DNA of 64,000 bases from Actinomadura pelletieri DSM 43383 (GCF_003634705.1 NZ_RBWU01000008.1:1-64000); one strand, 5' to 3'. Positions 17,148 to 26,198 are shown, numbered from the stretch's first letter. Program-made: numbers and translations. The notes: generated from the sequence alone by a model not told the origin.

Positions 17148-18540
17148 CCGCCGCGTTCCGTCGCCTTCCGAGCCGAGCAGTCCTGCATCGCGGAGGTCCC
17201 GAAAGCTCCTCGGCATGCACCGGAATCCTGAGCCTGCACGCGCTTTTGCGGGACGGTCGTCTCTAGCGCGTCGGCAACGCCTTGTGCTGTGGATCACCGG
17301 TGGCGCCACGGTGCTCTCGATTGGCGGGGTGGCGGCGTCGGGATGGGTCCGGTCCCCCGCCGAGGTTGCGGCAAACACCGACCCGCCGACTGCCACAGTG
17401 ATCACCGCTCCAGTCGTTTACAAAGTCCTTCGGAACTCGGTCGTCGTACGCGGAACATTCGAAACCGCGCAAACCACGTCGTTCACTCCATCATCTGTGC
17501 TTTCGCCCGATGGGAGGTCGAGCGGTTCCCCAATCCTGGTCGTTTCCAGGGTACTTAAAAAGCTGGCACAAAAGGCTCGGGCAGGCTCAGTCATTGCCGA
17601 AGTCTCCTACCGACCCGTCTTCGTGTTGCACGGCCAGGTCCCCGCGGTGCGGGACCTCTCGCAGGGAATGTCCGGTAGAGACGTAAGCCAGCTCCAAAGC
17701 GCCCTCGCCGAAGTAGGCTTCAGCACCGCGGGTGATGAGCCGGGAGTTTTTTCCGGCGCCACGGCGAGCGCAGTCAAACGCTTCTACGCCAAGATCGGCT
17801 ACCCCGTCCCGCTCGCCACCGGGTTCGCCGGCGGTCAGGAATCGGGCCGCCCCCCGGCTGGCACCCCGGAGGGCAACGTTCCCGCGGCGATGGACAAAGA
17901 GACCGCCGACAATGGTCGCAAGACGGTAGCCAAAGTCATGGTTCCGATGTCCGAGGTCATGTACGTGCCGACGTTCCCGTCCGTCATCACATCCATCCCC
18001 ACACAAGTGGGAGGGAAAATACCGGACCCGCTGGTGACGTTGAACTCTCGCCGACTTCGGCTGACCGCGAAACTGGACCAGGAACAGGCTCATTCGGTCA
18101 GACCCGGCCAACGCGTGCATGTGTACTCCGAGATGACGGGCATCAGCCTTGATGCCTTGGTCGGTCCGGTAGGCCAGATCGTCACACCCCGCAGATCAGG
18201 GTCCACGGAGAGCGCTGGTGGGAGCCGAGCCGAGGAGGAAGCAATAACTCCGTACCGTCCGGTCCAGATCATCTCGAAGCAGGCTTGGCCAGCCAAGCTT
18301 GATGGAGAGAACGTCAGGGTCACTGTGACGGCGGCGAGTACCGAAGGACCGGTTCTCGCGGTCCCTCAATCGGCGCTGAGCACAGCGGCTGACGGCCTTA
18401 CCGTGGTCACGGTTCAGGAAAAGAACGGGTCACAGCGCCGAGTGGCAGTGGAAGCAGGCATGTCGGCCGAGGGCCTGGTCGAAGTGCGCCCACGTAAGGG
18501 GGAACTGGCCGAGGGGCAGCAGGTCGTGATCGGCAAGTGA
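17137..18540 (+). CDS. Membrane-fusion-like protein with peptidoglycan-binding domain
   Basis: This 467-aa protein has a single N-terminal membrane helix at about residues 49-70. Residues about 165-215 are a PG_binding_1 domain (MSGRDVSQLQSALAEVGF). The C-terminal half has the barrel/membrane-proximal features of MacA/HlyD adaptors (RLTAKLDQEQAHSVRPGQRV, VLAVPQSAL). In Gram-positives such proteins link a MacB-type transporter to the cell wall. It overlaps the lipoprotein gene by 11 bases and the ATPase gene by 4 (GTGA), so the four genes are translationally coupled. Confidence 0.75.
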   Translation: MEVDRRVPSPSEPSSPASRRSRKLLGMHRNPEPARAFAGRSSLARRQRLVLWITGGATVLSIGGVAASGWVRSPAEVAANTDPPTATVITAPVVYKVLRNSVVVRGTFETAQTTSFTPSSVLSPDGRSSGSPILVVSRVLKKLAQKARAGSVIAEVSYRPVFVLHGQVPAVRDLSQGMSGRDVSQLQSALAEVGFSTAGDEPGVFSGATASAVKRFYAKIGYPVPLATGFAGGQESGRPPAGTPEGNVPAAMDKETADNGRKTVAKVMVPMSEVMYVPTFPSVITSIPTQVGGKIPDPLVTLNSRRLRLTAKLDQEQAHSVRPGQRVHVYSEMTGISLDALVGPVGQIVTPRRSGSTESAGGSRAEEEAITPYRPVQIISKQAWPAKLDGENVRVTVTAASTEGPVLAVPQSALSTAADGLTVVTVQEKNGSQRRVAVEAGMSAEGLVEVRPRKGELAEGQQVVIGK

Positions 18541-19211
18541 GTCCCTCAATCGTCATGCGAAACATCGTGCGCATTTACCCGGGCCCTCCCCCGGTCACCG
18601 CACTGGGCGGCATAGACCTCACCGTCGACCGCGGGGAATACCTCTCCATTGTCGGGCCCTCCGGCTCCGGGAAAACGACTTTGCTCAATCTTTTCGGATT
18701 GCTCGATCGCCCGACTTCGGGCACCTACGAGCTGAACGGAACGAACGTCGCGGAGATCGGCGAAGGCGATCGCACCTCAATCCGCGGTCAAAGCATAGGA
18801 TTCGTCTTCCAGGCTTTCCATCTCCTCCCGTACCGAACAGCGTTAGAGAATGTCATGCTGGGGCGCCTGTACAGTTCACGAGGTAATGCGCGGCGCCGCT
18901 CCGCCGCGGCCGATGCCCTGGCCCGCGTCGGGCTCTCACATCGCATGACCGCCCTCCCCAGCACCCTGTCGGGAGGAGAAAAGCAACGTACCGCGATTGC
19001 CAGAGCGCTCGTCAACAACCCAAGTCTCCTCCTATGCGATGAACCGACAGGAAACTTGGACTCTAAAACAGCCGAGAAGATCCTGCTTCTGCTGGAGAAG
19101 GTTCACATGAGCGGACAGACGGTCGTGGTAATCACACATGACCCGAACGTGGCCAATCGTGCTGAACGGACCATCACCATATCGGACGGCCTGATAGACG
19201 GCGGTGTTTGA
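18537..19211 (+). CDS. MacB/LolD-type ABC transporter ATPase
   Basis: This 224-aa nucleotide-binding subunit has Walker A GPSGSGKTT, the Q-loop in GFVFQAFHLLP, signature LSGGEKQR, Walker B LLLCDEPTGNLDS and the switch histidine in VVVITHD. The length and the DEPTGNLDS wording fit the MacB/LolD/FtsE group that powers FtsX-like permeases. The GTG start at 18537 overlaps the previous stop, and its own stop overlaps the permease start. It drives extrusion of a peptide or lipoprotein-type substrate, or mechanotransmission in the envelope. Confidence 0.9.
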   Translation: MSPSIVMRNIVRIYPGPPPVTALGGIDLTVDRGEYLSIVGPSGSGKTTLLNLFGLLDRPTSGTYELNGTNVAEIGEGDRTSIRGQSIGFVFQAFHLLPYRTALENVMLGRLYSSRGNARRRSAAADALARVGLSHRMTALPSTLSGGEKQRTAIARALVNNPSLLLCDEPTGNLDSKTAEKILLLLEKVHMSGQTVVVITHDPNVANRAERTITISDGLIDGGV

Positions 19212-20509
19212 TCTTGGCCAGGTCCTCTTCGGCATCGAAACTTTCTGGCAGTCAGTCCGAGTTTCGGTTCGCGGACCTCGTTCGGGAATCTTTGGCTGGC
19301 ATGCTACAAAGACCCGGTAGGTCAGTGCTGACCATGCTGGGAACCATACTCGGCGTCGGCTCCTTCGTGGCGGTGCTTGGGCTGACGGCCACAGCGGCCT
19401 CCCAGATCGGCCGCGAATTTAACCTTCTGCGCGCCACCACAGTGACCGTAACCGATGTGACGTCGCAAACCGGGTCGCACGGCAATACCTTTAGCGATCA
19501 GACGGGGGTGGCGCCGCCCGTCGCCTTCCCGCCCGATGCCGAGGCAAAGGTGAGCCGCCTGAACGGCGTGGTAGCCGCTGGTGTGTGGTGGAGCGTGGAC
19601 CTGGGCGCTGACCCCTTGATCGCAGGTTCCCCGGCCGTGCGGCCCGGAGCGAACGCCGACGCTGGGCAAACCTCGACGGTCCTCGCCGCCTCGCCGGGGA
19701 CCTTCGCCGCAATAGAGGCAAAACTCGGGCACGGGGCGTTCTTCAGCAGCTTTCACGAGAATCGCGGCGAGGCCGTATGCGTGATCGGTTCCGTACTCGC
19801 GGAGCGCCTGGGGATCCGGCAACTGGCGACCAGGCCCGCCGTCTTCGTCAACGGCCGGCCCTTCACCGTTGTCGGCATCCTTTCTGATGTCTCCCAACTT
19901 CCCGAGACACTCCAGGCGGTCGTGATCCCCAGAAGCACCGCCACCGAGATTTACGGACCTCCTCGCACAGCGGCTCCGGCACAGATGCTTATTCGCACCC
20001 GCATCGGAGCCGCGGAACTCATCGCACGCCAGGCAGCTTTCGCGCTGCGCGCTGACAAACCGAAGCTTCTCGCGGCCAAACCACCACCGGACCCTCAGGG
20101 TCTGCGCAACAGAGTTAAGGACGAGCTCGGTGGTCTGTTCCTCGTACTCGCGGGCATCTGCCTGACTATCGGTGCGCTCGGGATCGCCAACACAACCTTT
20201 GTTGCGGTCCTTGAACGAACCGGCGAGATCGGCCTTAGGCGCGCGCTGGGCGCCAAGTCAAGGCATATCGCGATGCAGTTTCTCGCCGAATCGACCGCGC
20301 TGGGCCTGCTAGGCGGGCTCATCGGGACGAGCCTCGCCATCGGAGCCGTCCTGTCCGTCGCCGTGGCCAGGGAGTGGTCCGCTGTACTGGAGCCGCTTAC
20401 GGTGATGCCGGCACCGTTCATCGGCGGTCTGACCGGTTTCCTGGCCGGAATCTACCCCGCACTTCGTGCGGCACTTATCGAGCCCCAAGACGCTCTCCGC
20501 AGCTATTAA
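19208..20509 (+). CDS. MacB/FtsX-type ABC permease
   Basis: This 433-aa permease starts at TTG 19208, overlapping the ATPase stop. It shows one membrane helix at about residues 43-66 (SVLTMLGTILGVGSFVAVLG), a large extracytoplasmic domain, and three helices near the C-terminus between about 305 and 420. The FtsX core GLRRALGAKSRHIAMQFLAE lies between them. This 1+3 helix plan is typical of MacB. It completes the lipoprotein/adaptor/ATPase/permease operon. Confidence 0.88.
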   Translation: MILARSSSASKLSGSQSEFRFADLVRESLAGMLQRPGRSVLTMLGTILGVGSFVAVLGLTATAASQIGREFNLLRATTVTVTDVTSQTGSHGNTFSDQTGVAPPVAFPPDAEAKVSRLNGVVAAGVWWSVDLGADPLIAGSPAVRPGANADAGQTSTVLAASPGTFAAIEAKLGHGAFFSSFHENRGEAVCVIGSVLAERLGIRQLATRPAVFVNGRPFTVVGILSDVSQLPETLQAVVIPRSTATEIYGPPRTAAPAQMLIRTRIGAAELIARQAAFALRADKPKLLAAKPPPDPQGLRNRVKDELGGLFLVLAGICLTIGALGIANTTFVAVLERTGEIGLRRALGAKSRHIAMQFLAESTALGLLGGLIGTSLAIGAVLSVAVAREWSAVLEPLTVMPAPFIGGLTGFLAGIYPALRAALIEPQDALRSY

Positions 20510-20649
20510 ACGTCGAACCCTACTGCGATTGTCGTCGGTCCCGGTGGCCCCGTGCTTGCAGGAATGCCGCCGCCCACATCGACGGTACGTCCACCAGGAG
20601 GGTGTGGGGGAGATCCCCACATCGGGGGGTTGGGGGCGCTGTTCAGCAG

Positions 20650-20672
20650 TGGAGGTGGCGGGAATCGAACCC
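20650..20672 (-). tRNA. Orphan tRNA 3' end (T-arm and acceptor only)
   Basis: The reverse strand reads GGGTTCGATTCCCGCCACC followed by TCCA: the T-arm and 3' acceptor strand of a tRNA. No anticodon arm or 5' half precedes it, and upstream on that strand is a TPR-regulator fragment. Such isolated 3' ends are what tRNA-targeting integrases leave behind. The isotype cannot be determined from 23 bases. Confidence 0.55.
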
Positions 20673-20684
20673 GACCGTCAACGC

Positions 20685-21180
20685 ACAGGCCGACCTCATC
20701 CGGCATCTCGTCCAGGCCACTGCTGCACCCGTCCGATGCGGCCTGCTGGAGGTGGGCGTCGCCTATGCTGAGCTGCTTGGCTGGCTGTACCAGGACGCCG
20801 ACCTCCAGCAGTCCGGATACTGGCGGACCTTCGGAGATGGCCCACCGCTCCGACAATCCGCAGCCCGTCAGCACGCACTCACCAGCAGAGCGATGCAGGC
20901 CATCGACGAGCGCGACGCGGGGGCGGTTGTCGATTACGCCCACGCCGCGCTGGACGACGAGCCGCGCATGTGCCCCAAGGTCCGCGTGCTAGCGCTGGTC
21001 CACCTTGGCCACGGCATCACCATGGCGGGCGATCGGCCGGCCGCCGATGCGGCGTTCGACCGCGCCGAGATGCTCAAGATGACGGCCTGGCGGCGTAGCC
21101 CTGCCCAGGAGAAGAAGCTCAAACAGGTCCAAGTCTACCTGCCCCGCGTGGACGATCCGACCCGCGGCGCTTGGCGGGGG
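20685..21180 (+). pseudogene. TPR-type (XRE family) regulator fragment
   Basis: The frame carries CGLLEVGVAYAELLGWLYQD, AMQAIDERDAGAVVDYAHAA and VRVLALVHLGHGITMAGDRP. This resembles the tetratricopeptide-like sensor half of Streptomyces XRE-family regulators. The N-terminal helix-turn-helix is missing (a tRNA 3' end lies there), and after about 21180 the sequence becomes unrelated. It is a truncated remnant, similar in type to the gene at 63365-64000. Confidence 0.5.
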
Positions 21181-21370
21181 CTGGGCGCACTCATCGCGGG
21201 GAGGGCCGACGGGGGCCGAGCAGCGCAAGGAGGCGCCCATGGTCGTCCGGCCTCGTCCCCCGTGACCAGCGTCCGGCCCTCGCCGCACTTGTGCTCCCCG
21301 CGCACGGGGATGGTCCCGCCTGCTGGATGACCTGTTCGCACTGCCGCAGGTGCTCCGCGCGCATGGGGGA

Positions 21371-21735
21371 TGGCGCTTCTTCGACGTCGTCTCTTTTGGT
21401 GAGTTGGCGGTGGCAGATGAGGGCGGCGGCGACGCCAACGAAGGCCAGGAAGTACTCGGGCTTGCGTTCGTAGCGGCGGTGCAGGCGGCACAAGCCGTTC
21501 AGCCACGACGCCGTCCGCTCCACCACCCAACGGTGCTGCCCCAGGTGGTTGGAAGCCTCGATGCCGCGGCGGGCGATGCGTGGGCCGATGCCCCGGCGAC
21601 GCAGCCGCAGGTCGGCGGAGTCGTATCCCGGGTCGGCGTGCAGCTTGCCAGGGCGGCGCCGGCGCGGTCCGCGCCGCGACCGAGAACCAACCGACCTAGC
21701 CTCCAACTTTGCCGGGGCGGTCCACCCGCGAGGGA
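21371..21735 (-). pseudogene. IS5-family transposase, C-terminal fragment
   Basis: The reverse strand reads RRRRPGKLHADPGYDSADLR, IGPRIARRGIEASNHLGQHR and WVVERTASWLNGLCRLHRRY. This is the C-terminal DDE domain of IS5/IS427-type transposases, including the final catalytic glutamate in VVERT. The N-terminal half is absent and the surrounding DNA is unrelated. Confidence 0.7.
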
Positions 21736-21739
21736 TCGT

Positions 21740-22082
21740 CCTGTCCGGCACGTGCGCGTGCTCTTGTGCCAGTCGGGTGTGTGGCCAAAGGGCGGCGCCG
21801 GTTCCGGCCTTGAGGGCTCGGGAGGGTGATCGTCGGCTAGGTCCTCTGCCGAGACTCGCGCCGCACTGCTCGTCGGCTGCTTTTCGCGGCGGTCGGCCGG
21901 TGCGGCGCCGCTCTTACCGTGAGGCGTGCTGCCGCTCGGCCTCGGCGAGCTGGGCGAGCTCGGCGGGCGTGCAGTGCTTCCAAGGAACGTCCTGCTGTCG
22001 GTAGGCCTGTTACAACGGGTCAGCAATGCGGAGTCGGCGGATGGGAGTGTGGTCGGGGAATGCGGGCTCGGCCACCCCAGGG
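21740..22082. other. Fragmentary region between IS5 scrap and SLOG gene
   Basis: No complete gene. On the reverse strand a short frame ending at 21914 reads YRQQDVPWKHCTPAELAQLA, which looks protein-coding (codon bias and composition), but I cannot assign it. It may be the last part of a gene whose front was deleted. Confidence 0.3.
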
Positions 22083-22691
22083 TCAACGCGATGTCCGCTT
22101 CCCCGCCGAGTCTGCGTCGAAATCGGCAACCAGCCGGTCGCCGAGCCCCGCCCGGCGCAGCGCCTTGGCGGCTTCGGCGGCACGGCTGTGCGGGAACTCC
22201 TGCAGGCGGATCCACCGTCCGACGTTGAGATCCTGGCCGGGCGCCAACCACACCGGCACCCCCGCCAAGACCGCCTTGAGGGTCATGTCGACGGTGCCGC
22301 CGGTTCCGGTGCCCGGCCGGAACCAGGTGTGAAAGGCGACCACCAACTGCGGCTCCTCGCTCAACATCCGGGTATTGCGTTCTGGGCCTGCCGCACGCCA
22401 CGACCGCGGCCGCACCTGCTTCTCCCGCTCCCAGTTAACCGGCTGGCACAGGTGCCGGTCGGCACCGAGCCCCCGCAGCTCACACCAGTGGTGGGCGGCT
22501 TCATCGGCGCCCTTGTCGGCACCCTCGATGACGACCAGCCGGGTGCCGTACCGCTTCAGCAGCCGGTCCAGTACCTCGTGGACAGTCGCCGTCGACCGGT
22601 AGGTCCGGCCGCCGCACACCAGCACCCTCGGATCATCCAGGTCCAGCACCATGACCTCCGCTCGTTCAACGGCGGGCCTGAGGGTATTCAC
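22083..22691 (-). CDS. SLOG-domain (YspA-like, DUF2493) protein
   Basis: This 202-aa protein has a Rossmann-like SLOG domain. DPRVLVCGGRTY gives the first strand and glycine turn. VVIEGADKGADEAAHHWCEL gives the G-A-x-x-G-A-D nucleotide/ligand motif. RNTRML and the GGTVDM segment near the end are the other conserved sites. SLOG proteins bind nucleotide-derived signals or process nucleotides, and several act in phage defence or with mobile elements. The start is either GTG 22691 or the ATG 39 bases downstream, which follows CGGAGG closely. It lies among mobile debris, next to a truncated helicase on the same strand. Confidence 0.65.
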   Translation of the reverse strand: MNTLRPAVERAEVMVLDLDDPRVLVCGGRTYRSTATVHEVLDRLLKRYGTRLVVIEGADKGADEAAHHWCELRGLGADRHLCQPVNWEREKQVRPRSWRAAGPERNTRMLSEEPQLVVAFHTWFRPGTGTGGTVDMTLKAVLAGVPVWLAPGQDLNVGRWIRLQEFPHSRAAEAAKALRRAGLGDRLVADFDADSAGKRTSR

Positions 22692-22789
22692 CCGACCGGA
22701 CGGAGATCGCCGTGACCGACCAACACCACAGAAGCGCAGCTGCAGACCGACATGCTGCCTCGGCTGGCTACGGGAAGCCCCCCGCTCGC

Positions 22790-24346
22790 CTAAGCAATGA
22801 TCCCAAGTTGCCTGATGAACCTGCTCGGTGGATTGTACTTTTTGCCGTATTGCGTGACCGTGAATCCGGAGTAAGAGATATCGACAGCTCTGCGAGCTCG
22901 CGTGATCGAAACGTAGAACTTTCGGCGATCTTCGTTCATCTCTTTGGAGCCATCAGCTGAGGCGAAGAATGGGATGACACCATCTTCGGCACCGAGAATG
23001 ATGACAACGTCAGACTCGAGCCCCTTACCTGATGTCATTGTGGTGACTTCGATTCGGTCTGCATTGCGGGCACGCTCGCCAAGTTCGGTGATCGTGTGCC
23101 CTCTGAGGCTGCCGCTTGTGAGCGCCGCCATCATGTCCCCAATTGAGGCCGCATCGTCCCCCCGCTTCGCCTTCTCGAGCGCACTGGTGAATCCAAGGAG
23201 GTCAAGCTCGTCGATCAACTGCATCGCTGGCGCGTCCACCTTCTTAGACAGCTCCAGAATCTTCTCCACGAGCTTGATTTCGCCTTGCTTGCTCCATTGA
23301 TCGCCCATGGCGTCACGCCACCGGTAGAGCAGATCGTTCAAACGGTGACCGCTGCGTTCGCGCCCCAGGGTGGTCCAAGCAGCAAGACCTTCGATGAGTT
23401 GCGTGGCTGGGGTGCAGTCATACTCCGAACCGCGGACGTACACGGGGAGGCCCTGCGCGCGCAGGCCCGCAGCCGCCGATTCGCAGTTCGTGTTGGTAGC
23501 GCAGAGGACCACCACCTCGTGGAGTGGAGTTCCGGAAGCAGTAGCAGTGCGGACGATTTGTGCAGCAGCGTTGACCTGGGCGGAGAAGCCTTCGGGCTCG
23601 TGGTGTGCCTCGACGCGGCCTCCGGATCGTTGGCCCGTGATCTCCCGATCAGGGTCGGCGAGTAGGCGCTTGGCACAGCGAATGATCTCGATGCCGCACC
23701 GATAGTTCACGGTGAGCGGCACTCGTGTGACGCCCGGCCGCGCTGTGAGTTCGAGTAGGAGCTCGGGCCGGGTGCCGGTGAAACCGAAGATGGCTTGGTC
23801 CGGGTCCCCCACGGCGAACAAGTCGACGGGCGTTCGGTAGTCGAAGCACAGCGCACGTACGAGTCGGTCGAGTCCTGGCGCAAGGTCTTGGTACTCGTCG
23901 ACGTAGAGGTGCGGGTAGCAGGCGACAAGTGTTTTTCGGACGGTCTCATCGCCCTCGACCAGCTCCACTGCGAAGCGCACAATGTCGTCGAAGTCCATGA
24001 GACCGCGCTGGTGCAGCTCTTGCTCGTACTGGCGTCCTGCCTGGACTATCCTCTGCTCAGATCGCAACCATTGTTGATCAGTTGCGGGCTGCTTACGGTT
24101 GTGCTCAATCGTAAACTTCGCCAGCCTCCGCTCGCGCTTCTCGTATCTCCCGAAATGGCGATCAACGACCTGACCGAGCAAGCCACGTGCGAGCCTGGGG
24201 TCCGCGACTTGGAGGTCTGCAACATTGGATTTCCCGGCCGCGCGAGCGAACGGGGCGATGATGCGCCTGAAAGCAAACCCGTGCACCGTCCCGACAAATA
24301 GCGTCGAACGAGACTCGACCCATAGGTCGGTGAGGCGTTCACGCAA
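22790..24346 (-). pseudogene. UvrD/Rep-type helicase lacking motif I (5'-truncated)
   Basis: This is a 518-codon frame. Early residues give VGTVHGFAFRRI (motif Ib region), then DEYQDLAPG (motif II), VGDPDQAIFGFTGT (motif III), VNYRC (motif IV), TSGKGLESDVVIILG (motif V) and KFYVSITRARRAV (motif VI). The ATP-binding motif I that must precede is missing: upstream of the first residues AADQLRERL an in-frame TAG appears 11 codons before the first usable start, and the DNA then enters orphan CRISPR repeats. Without motif I it cannot hydrolyse ATP. Its lower G+C and different codon use suggest acquisition. Confidence 0.7.
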
Positions 24347-24405
24347 CTGATCAGCTGCGGGTTGGTGAGCGTACTACGTGCAGATCAGACAGCGGGGCCG
24401 GTGGT

Positions 24406-24517
24406 GTGGCGCCCGCCTTCGCCGGCGGGCGAGGATCCAACACCACCACGAACGCCGTCGCGGTCGGCCAGTGGGTACGCGTGGCGCCCGCCTTCACTGG
24501 CGGGCGAGGATCGCAGC
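24406..24517 (+). CRISPR. Orphan two-repeat CRISPR remnant (second repeat type)
   Basis: Two near-identical units begin at 24406 and 24481 (75-base period, repeat about 36-37, spacer about 38). Each has GTGGCGCCCGCCTTC, a loop, then GGCGGGCGAGGATC, so CCCGCC pairs with GGCGGG. This differs completely from the type I-E repeats at 51550-62957 and is closer in form to type I-C/I-G-like repeats. A third copy stands alone at 27310. No matching cas genes are present. Confidence 0.6.
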
Positions 24518-24529
24518 TCGTGCCGCCCG

Positions 24530-24841
24530 GCGTCTAGCGTGGCTGCGGGCGAGGGTTGCGGCATTTTCGACATCGGGTCCGAAGAATCGCGCCGTGGTGT
24601 TGGTTCTGGGTGGTGCGTGGGGTCGAAGGGTTGGGTTGCCTTTGTGGCGGTTTGGGGTGGCTTAGAGGATGGTTGTCTGGGGGAGGTGGTTTGATCGGTG
24701 TTTGTGCTGGTGGGGGTGGGGGCATCTCCCGGAGGGTGAGTGGGAACGTGACGCCTTAGGTGTGGTGGGCGTTCCTTGGGATCGGCCTGGTGGTGGAGGG
24801 AGATGGCCTGAGGTTTTCCGCTGCTGGATGTGGGGGTTGTT
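24530..24841. other. Gap between CRISPR remnant and small mobile-element gene
   Basis: About 310 bases, unusually rich in G and T runs (GGGTTGGG, GGGGGTGGGGG). No credible gene, hairpin or repeat was recognised apart from a possible 5' leader of the gene at 24842. Confidence 0.35.
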
Positions 24842-25072
24842 GTGGCGGAGATCGACAAGCGGATCGCTGTTCTTGTGTCCTGGAGCAGGACGAGGGATAG
24901 AAAGCGGCGTACGAGGCCGGCCAGGGAGGCGTTTTTGGCCAGGTTCGAGCGGGAGGTCGATCCGGAGGGTGTGCTTCCCGTTGAGGAGCGGCGGGAGCGG
25001 GCTGAGCTGGCAAAGCGGGCGTACATGTTGCGGCTGGCCAAGCGGTCGGCCCAGGTGCGGAGGAAGGGCTGA
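24842..25072 (+). CDS. Small conserved mobile-element protein (76 aa)
   Basis: From the GTG at 24842 the protein opens VAEIDKRIAVLV and continues REAFLARFEREVDPEGVLPV, ERRERAELAKRAYMLRLAKR. Basic helical proteins with this F-x-x-x-V-D-P-x-G-x-L-P-x-x-E-R pattern are very common beside integrases and plasmid-type genes of actinomycetes, and their function is not known. The highly charged, Arg-rich composition would suit nucleic-acid binding. It faces the integrase gene convergently. Confidence 0.6.
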   Translation: MAEIDKRIAVLVSWSRTRDRKRRTRPAREAFLARFEREVDPEGVLPVEERRERAELAKRAYMLRLAKRSAQVRRKG

Positions 25073-25126
25073 ATCAATGGCGAGGCCCCGGCGCTGGGTG
25101 CGCCGGGGCTTTGTCGTCGAGAGCTT

Positions 25127-26119
25127 CTAGTCTTCCATGATGCGGTCGTAGGTGCGGCGGGCTCTGGTGCTGGCGGCGCTCTTGCCGTAGCGGCGCAGCA
25201 TTTGGGGTGATGACCAGCCGTTGAGTTCCATCAGGTCGCCTTCGGCTCCGCCTTTGTCGAGCCAGGTGTGGGAGAAGTGGTGGCGGAACTTGTGGGGGTG
25301 GACGGTGACGCCGCATTCTCCGCCGCGGCGGACGACCATTTGGTAGATGCCGTTGGCGGTCATGGGTGGGCGGTTGTTGGTGCCCAGCCATAGGCGGCGG
25401 CTGGATGCGTGGGTGTGTTTGGTGCGGATGCGGATGTAGCGGTCGATGGCGCGTGCGGAGGGGTGTCCGAATCGGACGATGCGTTGTTTGTTGCCCTTGC
25501 CGGTGACGAGGAGTTCTCGGCGCATCAGGTCGAGGTCGCTGCGGTGGGTGTCCTCGGGGTCGTAGGTGATGCCGGCGAGTTCGGACAGGCGCAGGCCGGT
25601 GGCTTGGAAGAGGGACAGGATGGCGAAGTCGCGGCGTTGGGTGAAGGTCTTGCCTTCGCAGTGCTTGAGGAGCTTGGCGAGTTCCTCGTGGGTGAAGACG
25701 GGGACGATCTTCTCGCCGACGGCGGGTGGGCGGAGCTTGGCCATGGGGTTGGGCTGTTCTTCGTCGGTGGACCACCACTTGAAGAACTGCTGCAGGGCCC
25801 GGTACTGGTTGTTGGCGTAGCTGTCGGAGTAGGTGTCCAGGAGCCGGACGGTCCAGGCGCGGACGTCGTTGGCGGTGACCTGGTCCCAGTCGGTGTGGTC
25901 GGTGTTGCGTCGAAGGTGCTCGGCCGCGAACCACTGTGCTGCTTCGGTGTAGGTGCGGACGGTTTTGGGGGACTTTCCTCTGCGTGGAGGTGGAGGGTGA
26001 AGGAGTTGATGGCGGCTTGGAAGGTGCCTGCGCGGAGGTCCTTCGAACGCCGCGTACGGGCGGTACCCATCGGGGGATAGTTTTCCTCTGTTCAAGCGGT
26101 GTACACCGTCGGTGATCAA
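25127..26119 (-). CDS. Tyrosine recombinase / integrase with a probable N-terminal frameshift
   Basis: The catalytic set is complete: Arg in TGLRLSELAG, Lys in VTGKGNKQRIV, H-x-x-R in HKFRHHFSHT, the later GW segment and Tyr in RRYGKSAAS. A core-binding domain (KTVRTYTEAAQWFAAEH) precedes it. The first 50 residues of this frame do not look like integrase. Instead the neighbouring frame, starting at 26070, reads DLRAGTFQAAINSFTLHLHA and should join GKSPKTVRTYTEA near 25980. A one-base indel has therefore replaced the natural N-terminus. It sits 38 bases from a tRNA-Phe half site, so it belonged to a tRNA-targeting element. Confidence 0.75.
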   Translation of the reverse strand: MITDGVHRLNRGKLSPDGYRPYAAFEGPPRRHLPSRHQLLHPPPPRRGKSPKTVRTYTEAAQWFAAEHLRRNTDHTDWDQVTANDVRAWTVRLLDTYSDSYANNQYRALQQFFKWWSTDEEQPNPMAKLRPPAVGEKIVPVFTHEELAKLLKHCEGKTFTQRRDFAILSLFQATGLRLSELAGITYDPEDTHRSDLDLMRRELLVTGKGNKQRIVRFGHPSARAIDRYIRIRTKHTHASSRRLWLGTNNRPPMTANGIYQMVVRRGGECGVTVHPHKFRHHFSHTWLDKGGAEGDLMELNGWSSPQMLRRYGKSAASTRARRTYDRIMED

Positions 26120-26156
26120 CCCGTTATCGGTGTTTTCGCTGGTCAGAGGACCTGTG

Positions 26157-26198
26157 TGGGCAGGGGCGGGGTCGAACCGCCGACCTTCCGCTTTTCAG
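26157..26198 (-). tRNA. tRNA-Phe(GAA) 3' half: probable attachment site
   Basis: The reverse strand begins CTGAAAAGCGGAAGGTCGG, i.e. the anticodon loop CU-GAA-AA, the 3' anticodon strand and variable loop. Next come a perfect 5-bp T-stem (GGCGG/CCGCC around TTCGACC) and acceptor CCTGCCCA. The 5' half with D-arm is not adjacent: upstream sequence on that strand is unrelated. A half tRNA starting at the anticodon loop, directly upstream of a tyrosine integrase, is the classic att core. Confidence 0.65.

Noticed and set aside
20650-20672. tmRNA (ssrA) 3' end
   Set aside because: The tmRNA acceptor strand I know from actinomycetes is CAGCTCC, whereas this reads CACCTCC, and no mRNA-like or pseudoknot region precedes it. 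A tRNA fragment is the simpler reading.
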